Source: Domibacillus indicus (GTDB lineage Bacteria > Bacillota > Bacilli > Bacillales > Domibacillaceae). From it: a DNA stretch of 64,000 nucleotides. Positions 41,456 through 50,202 of the stretch are shown one piece after another (the first letter of the stretch is position 1; each line of letters starts with the position of its first letter). A program made the translations under genes and the position numbers. The stretch covers positions 62,001-126,000 of the forward strand of contig NZ_JAMBOO010000004.1 in NCBI RefSeq assembly GCF_023715895.1. Direction: 5' to 3'. A model generated the notes under the pieces. The model saw only the letters and a list, made by a program, of their open reading frames with translations. It made no database searches and was not told where the DNA came from.

Positions 41456-42279
41456 ATAAAACGATGGATCGCTGGCTGACACTCCGGCTTCCGCTTGCAG
41501 TAATGCTTATTTTCACCATGTTTCCGTTTTACTGGACAATTAATACCGCTTTTAAAATGGATGGAGATATTGTCAAACGTCCGGTTGAATACATTCCAAC
41601 TGCACCCACTATCGATAACTTTGTTATTGCCTGGAGCAATGTTGGCTTTGCGACTTACTTTAAAAACAGTTTAATTGTTGGTGTAAGCACGGTTGCCCTT
41701 GTTTTGGTCCTGTCTATTTTATCGGGATACGCACTCAGCCGGTACAAATTCAAAGGAAAACGTGCTTTCATGGTGATGCTTCTTTGTACACAGTTTATTC
41801 CAAGAGCAATGCTTATTATCCCATTGTTTATTATTTTCAAAAACCTGGGATTAATCAGCAGCCCGCTTTCATTAATTATTACGTATGCCGCTGTAGAAAT
41901 TCCATTTACAACTGTTCTCATGAGCGGCTTTATTTCCAACGTGCCGAAAGAGCTGGAAGAAGCGGCTATGATTGACGGATGCAATCGGCTTCAATCGCTG
42001 CGCCATGTTGTCTTCCCGCTTCTTGTACCGGGCATTGTAGCTACAGGCGTGTTTACTTTGATTTATACATGGAATGAGTTTCTGCTAGCGCTTATGCTGA
42101 CCAATCAGCAAAGCAAGTTTACACTCCCGGTTGGGCTCAGCTACATGATGGGTGAATTTAATGTGAACTACGGTGCTCTTGCTGCAGGAAGTGTCATTGC
42201 GCTTGTTCCGGCGGTTCTGCTGTTTATTTACGCACAAAAGCATTTGGTCAGCGGCCTGGGCGGCGCGGTCAAAGGTTAA
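41452..42279 (+). CDS. ABC transporter permease 2 (MalG type)
   Basis: This 275-residue permease has six helices and the EAA loop PKELEEAAMIDGCNRLQSLRHVVFPLLVPG near residue 165, the pattern of MalG-type CUT1 permeases. It pairs with the preceding permease. The start codon overlaps that gene by 4 bases (ATGA). It is followed 21 bases later by the binding lipoprotein gene. The EAA loop is where the ATPase docks, so a shared ATPase such as MsmX should be able to drive it. Confidence 0.95.
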   Translation: MNKTMDRWLTLRLPLAVMLIFTMFPFYWTINTAFKMDGDIVKRPVEYIPTAPTIDNFVIAWSNVGFATYFKNSLIVGVSTVALVLVLSILSGYALSRYKFKGKRAFMVMLLCTQFIPRAMLIIPLFIIFKNLGLISSPLSLIITYAAVEIPFTTVLMSGFISNVPKELEEAAMIDGCNRLQSLRHVVFPLLVPGIVATGVFTLIYTWNEFLLALMLTNQQSKFTLPVGLSYMMGEFNVNYGALAAGSVIALVPAVLLFIYAQKHLVSGLGGAVKG

Positions 42280-42300
42280 CATATCCAAGGGGGAATTGAG

Positions 42301-43647
42301 ATGAGAAAAAAATTATTTCACGGTATGTCAACGTCATTTGTGCTGGCTTCTATGCTGCTGGCGGGCTGCAACAGTGGTGACACAGAAGTTGAGGGCTCAT
42401 CAAGTCCTGGCACAAAATCTGATCCTAATGAACAAATTACGATTACATTCTGGGATGAAAATGCCGGCCCGCAGCGGACACCGATTTGGGAAGAGCTGAT
42501 TACACGCTTTGAAGCAGAGCATAAAAATATTGATGTAGAGTATGTAGGACTTCCAAAGGATTCAGCGAAGCAAAAGCTGGATGCTGCTATTGCAGCAGAC
42601 GATATGCCGGATGTCGGCAGTGTGCAGACAAGCTGGCTGCCGGAATTTGCAGCGCGAGACGCTTTGCTGCCGCTTGATGAGCAGTTTGACAGCTGGGAAG
42701 AAGGAAGCAAAATCAATAAAAGCGCGGTTGACTTTAACAAAGAAATTGTTATGGATGGAAAATTATACGGAGTTCCGTATACACAAAACCTGGATATTTT
42801 ATGGTACCGGCCAGACTGGTTCGCCGAGAAAAATGTAAAAGCACCAGAAACGTGGGATGAATTTTTCACAGCTGCCGAAAGCATGACTGACAAAGCGAAC
42901 AATCGGTACGGCTATACGATCCGCGGCGGAGCAGGGGGCTCCTTCCAGCTGCAGCGCCTTATGTATGCTTATTCCGGCCTTGAAGAGTATGTAGATAAAG
43001 ATGGCAAAAGTACAATCAACGATCCGAAACACGTTGAGTTTTTGGAAAAATATTTTGATATGTATCAAAAGTTCACACCAAAAAGTGATATAACAAACGG
43101 TTACAAAGAAATGATTGCAGGATTTGATACAGGAGCTGTTGCGATGGTGCAGCACAATGTCGGCTCATACGGGGAGCATAACGAATCACTTGAGCCGGGT
43201 CAATTTAAAGCGCTTGCACTTCCGAAATCAGAAGATGGTAAATATGTAGCAGAAGGCGGCAATACGATTGGTATGTCTATTTTTAAATCAACAGAGCATC
43301 CGGAAGCGGCCTGGGAATTTACTGCGTTCATTAACTCGGCCGAAAGTCAAAGCTATTGGAATGAAAAGGTTGGCCAGATTCCAACCAATTCAGACGTGCT
43401 GCAGGAAGACTGGGTGAAAAATGCTGATCATATTAAAGTAGCATTTGAAGTCTATGAAGATCCAAACCTTGTCCTATACAAACCGCCGTTTTATCTACCT
43501 GATTATCGATCTATTCTTGATAATACTGTGGATTCCGGCATTCAAAATGTAATGAGCGGCAAGGTGACTGTAAAAGAATTTTTAGATGAATGGGCCGGTG
43601 CGATTGAAGAATCACAAAAGCAATATGACGAACACTTTAAAAAATAA
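42301..43647 (+). CDS. Extracellular sugar-binding lipoprotein of the ABC importer
   Basis: The 448-residue precursor has a lipoprotein signal, LASMLLAGC, with the anchored Cys23, followed by an acidic linker and the type 1 solute-binding fold: TITFWDENAGPQRTPIWEELITRFEAEHKNIDVEYVGLP, MPDVGSVQTSWLPEFAARDALLPLDE, LYGVPYTQNLDILWYRPDWF and AWEFTAFINSAESQSYWNEKVGQIPTN. It captures the substrate outside the membrane and delivers it to the two permeases. The operon context suggests unsaturated oligogalacturonides or rhamnogalacturonides. A hairpin terminator follows, which would make this protein more abundant than the downstream enzymes. Confidence 0.95.
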   Translation: MRKKLFHGMSTSFVLASMLLAGCNSGDTEVEGSSSPGTKSDPNEQITITFWDENAGPQRTPIWEELITRFEAEHKNIDVEYVGLPKDSAKQKLDAAIAADDMPDVGSVQTSWLPEFAARDALLPLDEQFDSWEEGSKINKSAVDFNKEIVMDGKLYGVPYTQNLDILWYRPDWFAEKNVKAPETWDEFFTAAESMTDKANNRYGYTIRGGAGGSFQLQRLMYAYSGLEEYVDKDGKSTINDPKHVEFLEKYFDMYQKFTPKSDITNGYKEMIAGFDTGAVAMVQHNVGSYGEHNESLEPGQFKALALPKSEDGKYVAEGGNTIGMSIFKSTEHPEAAWEFTAFINSAESQSYWNEKVGQIPTNSDVLQEDWVKNADHIKVAFEVYEDPNLVLYKPPFYLPDYRSILDNTVDSGIQNVMSGKVTVKEFLDEWAGAIEESQKQYDEHFKK

Positions 43648-43684
43648 AAAAGGAAAGATGCCAGGTCAGGCATCTTTTCCTTCA
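43646..43684 (+). terminator. Internal terminator after the binding-protein gene
   Basis: AAGGAAAGATGCC and GGCATCTTTTCCTT form a 13-bp stem with a 6-base loop, but the T tract is short and broken (CTTCATTT). Placement within the operon suggests partial read-through. Confidence 0.7.
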
Positions 43685-43703
43685 TTTACTGGAGGAATGC
43701 AGG

Positions 43704-44852
43704 TTGATCGGCACAACATATCCGTCGGAAAAAAGAAGCTATATGGATGAGAAAACCGGCAGAAAAGTATGGCAGCTAACAGCGTCTTCATCTAATTTCC
43801 ACTTTTACTTTACAGATAATTCGTTTACGAAGAACAGCGGAGACATTTATTTTTTATCTGACCGAAGTGGACCGAAAAACTGCTACAACCTGTTTAAAAT
43901 GGATATGGACTCAGGCCTCATGACACAGCTGACAGATGAAGCGGATGGAATTACACCAAGTTACCATACAAAAACGCCCGACAGCAAAATCATTGTGTAT
44001 GTAACAGGGAACAAGGTGAAAAAACTGGAGACCGATACGATGGATCTGACTGTTTTGTACGAGGAGCAAGGCGATATAGACCTTGGCCACCCGCACATTA
44101 ACGCGGAAGGTACATATATCGGCCTGGCGCGAAATGAGCGTGCGCCTATTCAGCGCGGCGCCAATTACAAAGGGTTTAAAGAAACAATGTATACAACAAA
44201 AAAGGGCTGGATCACATTGATTTCAATGGATGGAGAGACGGTAACCAATGTATTTGAAGACACCCATTGGCTTGGCCATTTTCAATTTTCGCCGCATGAC
44301 AGCGATCTTGCCATGTTTTGTCACGAGGGACCTTGGAATCTTGTTCATCAGCGCATCTGGCTGCTTCGAATAGCCAGCCGGGATGTAAAGCCTTGTTTTC
44401 GCCAGTCAGAGGATGATTGTGTTGGCCACGAATTTTGGACAGCAGACGGCCGCATTTTTTTCGACAACCGGCGTAAAGGCCATGATGGAACGATCACCGT
44501 CCACAAAACACAGGCAACAATTGAACTGGAGAAGACGGATCAAGTTCCTTATGTAGGCCTGGCGGATTCTAAGGGAAATGTAATTCGGGTTATGGATTTG
44601 CCTTATTATTGCAACCACTATCATGCTAACCAAGAGGGTACATTGCTTGTCGGCGATGAAGCAGAGGATCTCGTTTTAATTGATATAAGCAGTAATAAGC
44701 CTTCAATTGAAACTCTTTGCACGCACAAAACGAGCTGGCAGTCACAAAAAACCCACTGCCATCCGACGTTCAGTTGGGATGACCGGCATATTTTATTTAC
44801 CTCGGACAGGGAAGGCGAATGCCAGATTTATTTACTTTCATTGGAGGAGTGA
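43704..44852 (+). CDS. Oligogalacturonate lyase-type protein (PL22)
   Basis: This 382-residue protein is a beta-propeller of the PL22 oligogalacturonate lyase family. Motifs include GRKVWQLTASSSNFHFYFTDNSFT near the start, FLSDRSGPKNCYNLFKMDM, and a run of metal-ligand histidines (NHYHANQEG, KTHCHPTFSWDDRHILFTSDREG) near the end. The enzyme cleaves short, often unsaturated, oligogalacturonides in the cytoplasm to release 4,5-unsaturated galacturonate, which becomes 5-keto-4-deoxyuronate. The start is TTG 43704 (GGAGGAATGCAGG before it). It precedes kdgF by 4 bases. Confidence 0.85.
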   Translation: MIGTTYPSEKRSYMDEKTGRKVWQLTASSSNFHFYFTDNSFTKNSGDIYFLSDRSGPKNCYNLFKMDMDSGLMTQLTDEADGITPSYHTKTPDSKIIVYVTGNKVKKLETDTMDLTVLYEEQGDIDLGHPHINAEGTYIGLARNERAPIQRGANYKGFKETMYTTKKGWITLISMDGETVTNVFEDTHWLGHFQFSPHDSDLAMFCHEGPWNLVHQRIWLLRIASRDVKPCFRQSEDDCVGHEFWTADGRIFFDNRRKGHDGTITVHKTQATIELEKTDQVPYVGLADSKGNVIRVMDLPYYCNHYHANQEGTLLVGDEAEDLVLIDISSNKPSIETLCTHKTSWQSQKTHCHPTFSWDDRHILFTSDREGECQIYLLSLEE

Positions 44853-44856
44853 AACC

Positions 44857-45180
44857 ATGTTTGTTAAGGGGAGCGAAACAAAAACAGTACACGCGGGAGA
44901 AGGTGCAGTGAGGAAACTGCTTGGCTGCGGCGGCACGCTGACAATGGCGGAAGTTGAGTTTGAAAAGGGAGCAATTGGAGAAATGCATTCACATGAACAT
45001 GAGCAGGTCTGTTATATCGTGCAGGGACGGTTCCAATTTAACTTAAACGGTGATATTCGCCTGCTTCAAAAAGGAGACAGCGTGTACGTTCCGTCAAATA
45101 TCCAGCATGGCGTTACAGCACTTGAGGATCATTCCATCATTTTAGATGTGTTTACGCCGCAGCGCGAAGATTTTTATTAA
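44857..45180 (+). CDS. kdgF: KdgF-like cupin, pectin degradation
   Basis: The 107-residue single-domain cupin has motif 1 EMHSHEHEQVCYIVQGRFQFNLNG (metal ligands His, His and Glu) and motif 2 LLQKGDSVYVPSNIQHGVTAL (His). KdgF converts 4,5-unsaturated galacturonate to the linear 5-keto-4-deoxyuronate used by KduI. Its place next to the oligogalacturonate lyase supports this. The ATG at 44857 follows GGAGGAG by 7 bases. Without the context, it would be just a cupin of unknown substrate. Confidence 0.82.
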   Translation: MFVKGSETKTVHAGEGAVRKLLGCGGTLTMAEVEFEKGAIGEMHSHEHEQVCYIVQGRFQFNLNGDIRLLQKGDSVYVPSNIQHGVTALEDHSIILDVFTPQREDFY

Positions 45181-45194
45181 GGGGGCTAAAGAAA

Positions 45195-46280
45195 ATGAAG
45201 ACGATTTCAATGGTTGAAACGGCAGAGCAGGCGTGCCGGGCTGTTATGAATACGTATACACCGGCTGAGCTGCCGCCGGCGGGTATTTGGCATTATCATC
45301 AAGGTGTGTTTTTGGAAGGGATGCGGCGTGTCTATGAGCAAACCGGAAACGAAGAATATTTCAATTATGTAAAGAACTATATTGACCTGCTCGTTGACGA
45401 AGAAGGAAATTTTTTATTTGCTAGAGAAGAATTGGATGCTATACAAGTAGGAATTCTTCTGTTTCCGTTGTATCAGAAAACGGGAGACAAGAGATACATG
45501 ATTGCAGCGAAAAAACTACGAAGCTTGTATGGGTCATTCAATAAAACGACAGAAGGCGGCTTCTGGCATAAAGACAAATACCCGTATCAAATGTGGCTGG
45601 ACGGCTTGTATATGGCCGGGCCGTTTGCGCTTATGTACAATGAACATTTCCATGAGCCGGAGCTGATTCAGCAGGTTCTTTATCAGGAAAAGCTGATGCG
45701 TAGCCATACAAAAGATCAGAACACAGGACTCTTTTATCATGCATGGGATGAGAAAAAACAGCAGCCGTGGGCAAACCGAGAAACAGGCTGTTCACCGGAG
45801 TTTTGGTCACGTTCTATTGGCTGGTATGGGACGGCTCTTATCGATATAGCAGAACGGCTGCCGGACTATCATCCATCCCGCACGGAATTAATAGAAGAAC
45901 TGCGTGCCCTTATCCCGGCGCTGCTCGCTTTTCAAGACGAACAAACAGGGCTATGGTATCAAGTTACCCATAAGGGGGCACAGGAGGAAAACTGGCTGGA
46001 GTCATCCGGCACAAGCTTGTTTATTTACACGATTGCCAAAGCGGTTCAAAACGGCTGGGCAGACGCTTCATACTTAAAAGAGGCGGAACGGGCGTTTAAC
46101 GGCTTGATGGAGCATATGGTATATACAAGCGGGGGACAGTGGAAGCTGAACGGCATTTGCATCGGGACCTCTGCCGGCGTATATGATTATTACGTTTCCC
46201 GCCCCGCGTCCGCTAATGACCTGCACGGAGTCGGTGCGTTTCTACTAGCAGTCATGGCTCTTGAACAAGCAAAAAAATAA
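45195..46280 (+). CDS. GH105 unsaturated rhamnogalacturonyl hydrolase (YteR/YesR type)
   Basis: This 361-residue protein is an (alpha/alpha)6-barrel glycoside hydrolase of family 105. The catalytic Asp is in YQMWLDGLYMAGPF (Asp136), with supporting WHYHQG, EFWSRSIGWYG and NWLESSGTSLFIYTIAKA. It removes the unsaturated galacturonate from rhamnogalacturonan or pectin disaccharides produced by lyases. There is no signal peptide, so it acts on imported oligomers in the cytoplasm, as YteR and YesR do. ATG follows AAGGGGGC by 7 bases, 14 bases after kdgF. Confidence 0.92.
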   Translation: MKTISMVETAEQACRAVMNTYTPAELPPAGIWHYHQGVFLEGMRRVYEQTGNEEYFNYVKNYIDLLVDEEGNFLFAREELDAIQVGILLFPLYQKTGDKRYMIAAKKLRSLYGSFNKTTEGGFWHKDKYPYQMWLDGLYMAGPFALMYNEHFHEPELIQQVLYQEKLMRSHTKDQNTGLFYHAWDEKKQQPWANRETGCSPEFWSRSIGWYGTALIDIAERLPDYHPSRTELIEELRALIPALLAFQDEQTGLWYQVTHKGAQEENWLESSGTSLFIYTIAKAVQNGWADASYLKEAERAFNGLMEHMVYTSGGQWKLNGICIGTSAGVYDYYVSRPASANDLHGVGAFLLAVMALEQAKK

Positions 46281-46349
46281 AATATCCAAACCGGCAGGAA
46301 GATGATATCGTTAAAGGATAGTTCACATGAGAGAAGGGCTTGAATACGC

Positions 46350-48170
46350 ATGCAGTTAAAAAAATGGAAAGCGTTTATTCAAAAACACTTCTTTTTTTCC
46401 TTTAAATCAACGATTATCAGCCTTTACCTGCCGGTTATGATTTTGTTTATAGCGATTATGGGCGGGGTATCTTATTTTCTCGCTGCTGACCAGATAAAAG
46501 AAAACGCATACAAAAATATCGATGATACTGTATTTCAGACGACGGGCTATTTGGAAAACCGTTTTACCGATGTGTTTGAGCAGCTGGTTTCGCTGGCGAA
46601 TGATCCAACAATGAATGCAATCATTGCGAATGATCCGGATGATATTGATCCGAAAGATTATATTTCTTTTAACAATCACTTAAATCAAATTTTTATTAAT
46701 TATAACTCTATGATTGAAGCGATTTTGGTTGACGTGCATGATGGGAAATTTCAACTGACGAAAAACGACGGCCAAACGAATTTTGTCCGCTTTCAATTTG
46801 AAGAGTATGCACAAAAGTTTACAGGAAGCAAAGAGGGCTATTACTGGCGGAATTTACATGCAGACGATATTTTTTATGGCATCAACAGCGAACCCAACAA
46901 TGTGATCAGCGTATTTAAGCTGGTTGGAACAGCCCAGTCAAAAGCACACGGCATCGTTCTTTTTAACTTGCGCGGTGATTATTTTGAACGCATTTTTAAT
47001 GAATCGCTGCTTGGTGAAAACGGCTACCTCGCTTTGATCAGCGAAGATGGATCGGTTTTATCCAAGCAGGTTGAAGAAGAATATATGATAGATGAAACGG
47101 TCGTTCAATACGCACAACGAGCGGATGCTGAACGGGGGCAGTTTGAGTTCCAAAAGCCAGGTGGCAAAGAAATGGTCGTCATTTACGATACGATGGAGTT
47201 AAACAACTGGAAAGTGGCCGCTGTATTTCCACAGGAGGACGTGCTTCAAAAAGTGAATTACATTAAATATGTAACGATTACGCTGATCCTCTGTTTAATG
47301 ATTGTCGCTGTTGCCATTTCAAATGTTTTTGCCCGCTACATTACCGGGCCCATCCGGTCACTCGTTCAAAATATGAAGCTGGTGAACGAGCAAAATATCG
47401 CGATCCCCGCTGAGCCTTCCGAGCATGTCATGAAAGAAATGAAAATTTTAAACCACGGTATGGAAGAAATGATGCAAAAGCTAAACAAACTCATTGAACA
47501 GGTAAAAGTTGAGCAGGAGGAAAAGAGAAGGCTTGAATACGCTATTTTGTACGCGCAAATTACCCCGCACTTTTTATATAACACCTTATACTCGATCAAA
47601 AGCTTAAGCGATATGGGCATGAACGAAGAAGCCAGTGCTATGATTAGTGCGCTGTCTAACTTTTTTCGCATCAGCATCAGCAAGGGACGCGAACTGATTA
47701 CCGTTGCAGAAGAAATCGAGCATATTCGCAGTTATCTTTTTATACAGGAAATGCGCTACGGTGATGATTTTTCATATGAGATCCAGATGGACGAAGGACT
47801 GGGACACTATCAAATCATGAAGCTTACCCTGCAGCCGCTCGTTGAAAATGCGCTTTATCATGGAGTTAAGCAGACAAGAGGAGAAGGAAAGATTTTGGTT
47901 TCGGTCCGCGAAGAAGAAGAGCAGTTAATTCTTTCTGTACAGGATAATGGCAAAGGGATACCACCGGAAAAACTGGCGGCTATCCGGCGTGAAATTTACC
48001 AAAAGGGGTCAGAAAAGCAGATGACTGGTATCGGGCTAAACAGCGTGCATGAGCGCATTGGCCTGCATTTCGGACCGTCCTATGGACTCTTTATAGAAAG
48101 CGAAGAAGGAAAAGGCACAGCTATTACATTGACAATACCAAAACGCGAACAAGGAGTGAAGCGGGCATGA
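46350..48170 (+). CDS. yesM: YesM-type sensor histidine kinase
   Basis: The 606-residue kinase has a membrane helix near 22-42, a large extracellular sensor domain (about 43-300, dCache-like), a second helix near 307-328, a HAMP linker (RYITGPIRSLVQNMKLV) and the LytS/YesM-type kinase core. The core has the phosphoacceptor in ITPHFLYNTLYSIKSLSDMG, then the HATPase boxes LQPLVENALYHG, DNGKGIPPEK and GIGLNSVHERIGLHFG. It senses an extracellular signal, presumably a pectin-derived sugar or the bound binding protein, and phosphorylates the YesN-type regulator, whose start codon overlaps its end by 4 bases. Confidence 0.93.
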   Translation: MQLKKWKAFIQKHFFFSFKSTIISLYLPVMILFIAIMGGVSYFLAADQIKENAYKNIDDTVFQTTGYLENRFTDVFEQLVSLANDPTMNAIIANDPDDIDPKDYISFNNHLNQIFINYNSMIEAILVDVHDGKFQLTKNDGQTNFVRFQFEEYAQKFTGSKEGYYWRNLHADDIFYGINSEPNNVISVFKLVGTAQSKAHGIVLFNLRGDYFERIFNESLLGENGYLALISEDGSVLSKQVEEEYMIDETVVQYAQRADAERGQFEFQKPGGKEMVVIYDTMELNNWKVAAVFPQEDVLQKVNYIKYVTITLILCLMIVAVAISNVFARYITGPIRSLVQNMKLVNEQNIAIPAEPSEHVMKEMKILNHGMEEMMQKLNKLIEQVKVEQEEKRRLEYAILYAQITPHFLYNTLYSIKSLSDMGMNEEASAMISALSNFFRISISKGRELITVAEEIEHIRSYLFIQEMRYGDDFSYEIQMDEGLGHYQIMKLTLQPLVENALYHGVKQTRGEGKILVSVREEEEQLILSVQDNGKGIPPEKLAAIRREIYQKGSEKQMTGIGLNSVHERIGLHFGPSYGLFIESEEGKGTAITLTIPKREQGVKRA

Positions 48171-49714
48171 CGTGCAGGATAGTAATTGTAGATGATGACC
48201 GGATTATCCGGCGCAGCTTGTCGACAGCAATTCCATGGAAGGAACACGGTTTTGAGCTGGCAGGCGAAGCGGCAGACGGAGAAAAGGGCTTGGCGTTAAT
48301 TAAGGAAACAAATCCGCAAATTGTGATTTCCGATATTAAAATGCCCTACATGGACGGACTTGAAATGGCCGGGAAAATCAAAGAAATGAATACGGGCATT
48401 AAAGTCATTCTATTAACAGGCTTTGAGGATTTTTCCTTTGCGCAAAAAGCCATATCGGTTCGGGCATTTGATTATCTACTAAAGCCGGTCAACCGGGATT
48501 GCCTGCTCCAAAAAGCGAAAGAAGCACGGGCAGAGTGGGAAAAAGAACAAAACGACCGGCGCCAGCTTGATGATCATCTTCCCGTGCGCCGTCAGCATTT
48601 CATTCGGGCGCTTCTTTATAAAAAAGTAGACAGTGCCGGGCTGGAAGACCAAATAAGGGAGCTGGGGCTGGCCCTGCACAGCCCGGTCCTTGCTGTACTG
48701 CTGGTGAAATTGGATGAACCGGTGCATCAGCAGTCCGGAAATAAACGGATCAAGCAGCAAGTTTTAGCGTTGGCCGAGCAGAACTTTCCGGCAAGTGCGA
48801 TAACGGAGATGAGGCCCGATGAGTTTGCTGTAATTTGGCCGATGCCAGCCGATATGGAAAACTGGACAATGAGGGTTGAAGCATTTCAATCGACTATTCG
48901 CGGGTCTCTGCATACATCTGTAACCGTTACGGCGGGAGGGCTTTGCGATGAGCTTCAGCGTGTACCGGACGCCTACTCGGAGGCAGCAGCTGCTATGGAA
49001 TTTCGGCATATCATCGGAAAAGACCGCTTTTTCACAATTGAAGATGTAGGGGAGTCCGTTCAAGAAGCCCAGCCTTTTCTTCAGCAGTTCGTTCAGGAAA
49101 AAGTGATCGAAAAAGTCAAAATGGGAATGTTATCGGAAGTAGAGCAATTTTTTTCGGAGGATCGGCTTCAGCAGCTGAAAAGAGCATACCTGCCTTTTCA
49201 GGAGGTTCGGATGGCGGCTATTCACCTGCTCATTATGCTGTCACAGGAAGTAGAGAGCTGGAGGGAAGAACGGCAAAAAGAAATCGTCGGTTACGTGCAG
49301 GATATAAACGGACTGCAGACGATTCAAGAGGTTTTTGAAAAACTTCACCATACATTTATACAAATGGCACAATCCGTAGAAGGGCAGCGCAAAAAACGGT
49401 CTGTTGTGGATGAGGCAGTCGATTATATTAAAGAGCACTTTTGTGAAGAAGACTTAACACTTCAAAAAACAGCCAGCCATGTTCACATGAATGCGGCTTA
49501 TTTAAGTACGCAGTTTAAAGCGGAAAAAGGAATCAATTTTGTCGATTTTCTACTTGATTTGCGAATGAAAAAAGCCATGCAGCTGCTGAGGCAGGAACAG
49601 CTGAAGATTTACGAAGTGGCAAGCATGGTCGGCTATAGTAACCCACAGTATTTCAGTATTTGCTTTAAACAGTACACCAATCATTCACCGGGCCAGTTTA
49701 AAAAACTGTCCTAA
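48167..49714 (+). CDS. yesN: YesN-type response regulator with AraC DNA-binding domain
   Basis: The 515-residue protein starts with a receiver domain (VDDD acidic pocket, phosphoacceptor in QIVISDIKMPYMDGLEMAG, TGF and KPV) and has a middle region of unknown fold. It ends with two AraC-type helix-turn-helix motifs (about 405-510: AASHVHMNAAYLSTQFKAEKGINFVDFLLDLRMKKAMQLL and IYEVASMVGYSNPQYFSICFKQYTNHSPGQF). It pairs with the YesM-type kinase and presumably activates the ABC/enzyme operon. The target site is not apparent. A strong terminator follows. Confidence 0.93.
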   Translation: MTCRIVIVDDDRIIRRSLSTAIPWKEHGFELAGEAADGEKGLALIKETNPQIVISDIKMPYMDGLEMAGKIKEMNTGIKVILLTGFEDFSFAQKAISVRAFDYLLKPVNRDCLLQKAKEARAEWEKEQNDRRQLDDHLPVRRQHFIRALLYKKVDSAGLEDQIRELGLALHSPVLAVLLVKLDEPVHQQSGNKRIKQQVLALAEQNFPASAITEMRPDEFAVIWPMPADMENWTMRVEAFQSTIRGSLHTSVTVTAGGLCDELQRVPDAYSEAAAAMEFRHIIGKDRFFTIEDVGESVQEAQPFLQQFVQEKVIEKVKMGMLSEVEQFFSEDRLQQLKRAYLPFQEVRMAAIHLLIMLSQEVESWREERQKEIVGYVQDINGLQTIQEVFEKLHHTFIQMAQSVEGQRKKRSVVDEAVDYIKEHFCEEDLTLQKTASHVHMNAAYLSTQFKAEKGINFVDFLLDLRMKKAMQLLRQEQLKIYEVASMVGYSNPQYFSICFKQYTNHSPGQFKKLS

Positions 49715-49728
49715 GATCCATTCGGTTA

Positions 49729-49774
49729 AAAAAAGAGGAGCGGTCTTGCGTGCAGCAAGCCCGCTTCTCTTTGT
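49729..49774. terminator. Terminator between yesN and tlp
   Basis: AAAGAGGAGCGG-T-CTTGC and GCAAG-C-CCGCTTCTCTTT form a long stem with one wobble and one internal mismatch, symmetric enough to end both convergent transcripts. Confidence 0.78.
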
Positions 49775-49785
49775 CATGTTTAGGC

Positions 49786-50016
49786 TTAGTCTTTTCTGCG
49801 TGCAGCCGCTTCGTCTTTAATTTCTTCACGCATTCCTTCAATGCTTTCTTCGCGGCGTTCATTTTTCGCTTTGATGGCTGCCCGTTCTTTCCCGTTTGCA
49901 AAAACCATTGTTTCTTCCGCTGCCTCGATGTTTCCGATTGTGTTTTGCACCATTTCTTGAAGCTTTTGAACGTTGTCGGAACGGTTATCCGGTTTTGGAC
50001 GGTTGTTGCGTGTCAT
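49786..50016 (-). CDS. tlp: Small acid-soluble spore protein Tlp
   Basis: The 76-residue protein matches Tlp (thioredoxin-like protein of Bacillus spores) along its whole length: [30 protein letters not shown], then [27 protein letters not shown]. It is a minor small acid-soluble protein made in the forespore. ATG at 50016 follows AAAGGAGG by 8 bases; longer frames upstream lack a ribosome site. A sigma-G promoter is found 40-70 bases upstream. The gene supports a spore-forming host. Confidence 0.93.
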   Translation of the reverse strand: MTRNNRPKPDNRSDNVQKLQEMVQNTIGNIEAAEETMVFANGKERAAIKAKNERREESIEGMREEIKDEAAARRKD

Positions 50017-50054
50017 GTGTATTCCTCCTTTGAAGTCTCGAGCAGTACAGTCCG

Positions 50055-50084
50055 TAGAATGCCCTTTATTTCTTCTGTCCATTC
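50055..50084 (-). promoter_or_regulatory. Sigma-G promoter of tlp
   Basis: Leftward, GAATG (fits -35 consensus GHATR) and CATTCTA (fits the -10 CATWMTA exactly) are separated by 18 bases. This is the forespore promoter expected for a small acid-soluble protein gene. Confidence 0.7.
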
Positions 50085-50129
50085 AAAAAGAAAATATGTA
50101 CAGCTATTTGATTTAAAAATTCTGACAAT

Positions 50130-50167
50130 ATTCCCGACTTGACTTATCGGAATTACGGAGTTAAAGT
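50130..50167 (+). promoter_or_regulatory. Candidate promoter of tcyP with ATTCC...GGAAT inverted repeat
   Basis: TTGACT (50139) and TAAAGT (50162) are 17 bases apart. ATTCC (50130-50134) and GGAAT (50149-50153) flank the -35 box, a symmetry that resembles sites of the cysteine regulator CymR, but with a longer spacer than usual. Weak evidence. Confidence 0.3.
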
Positions 50168-50202
50168 AAGAATCTACATTTTAGTCATTAGGGGGCTTTT
50201 TT

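Noticed and set aside
41655-41984. Long antisense frames opposite the ABC permease, lactate permease, nasC and other genes
   Set aside because: They are reverse-frame shadows of conserved genes, with no ribosome sites and biased composition.
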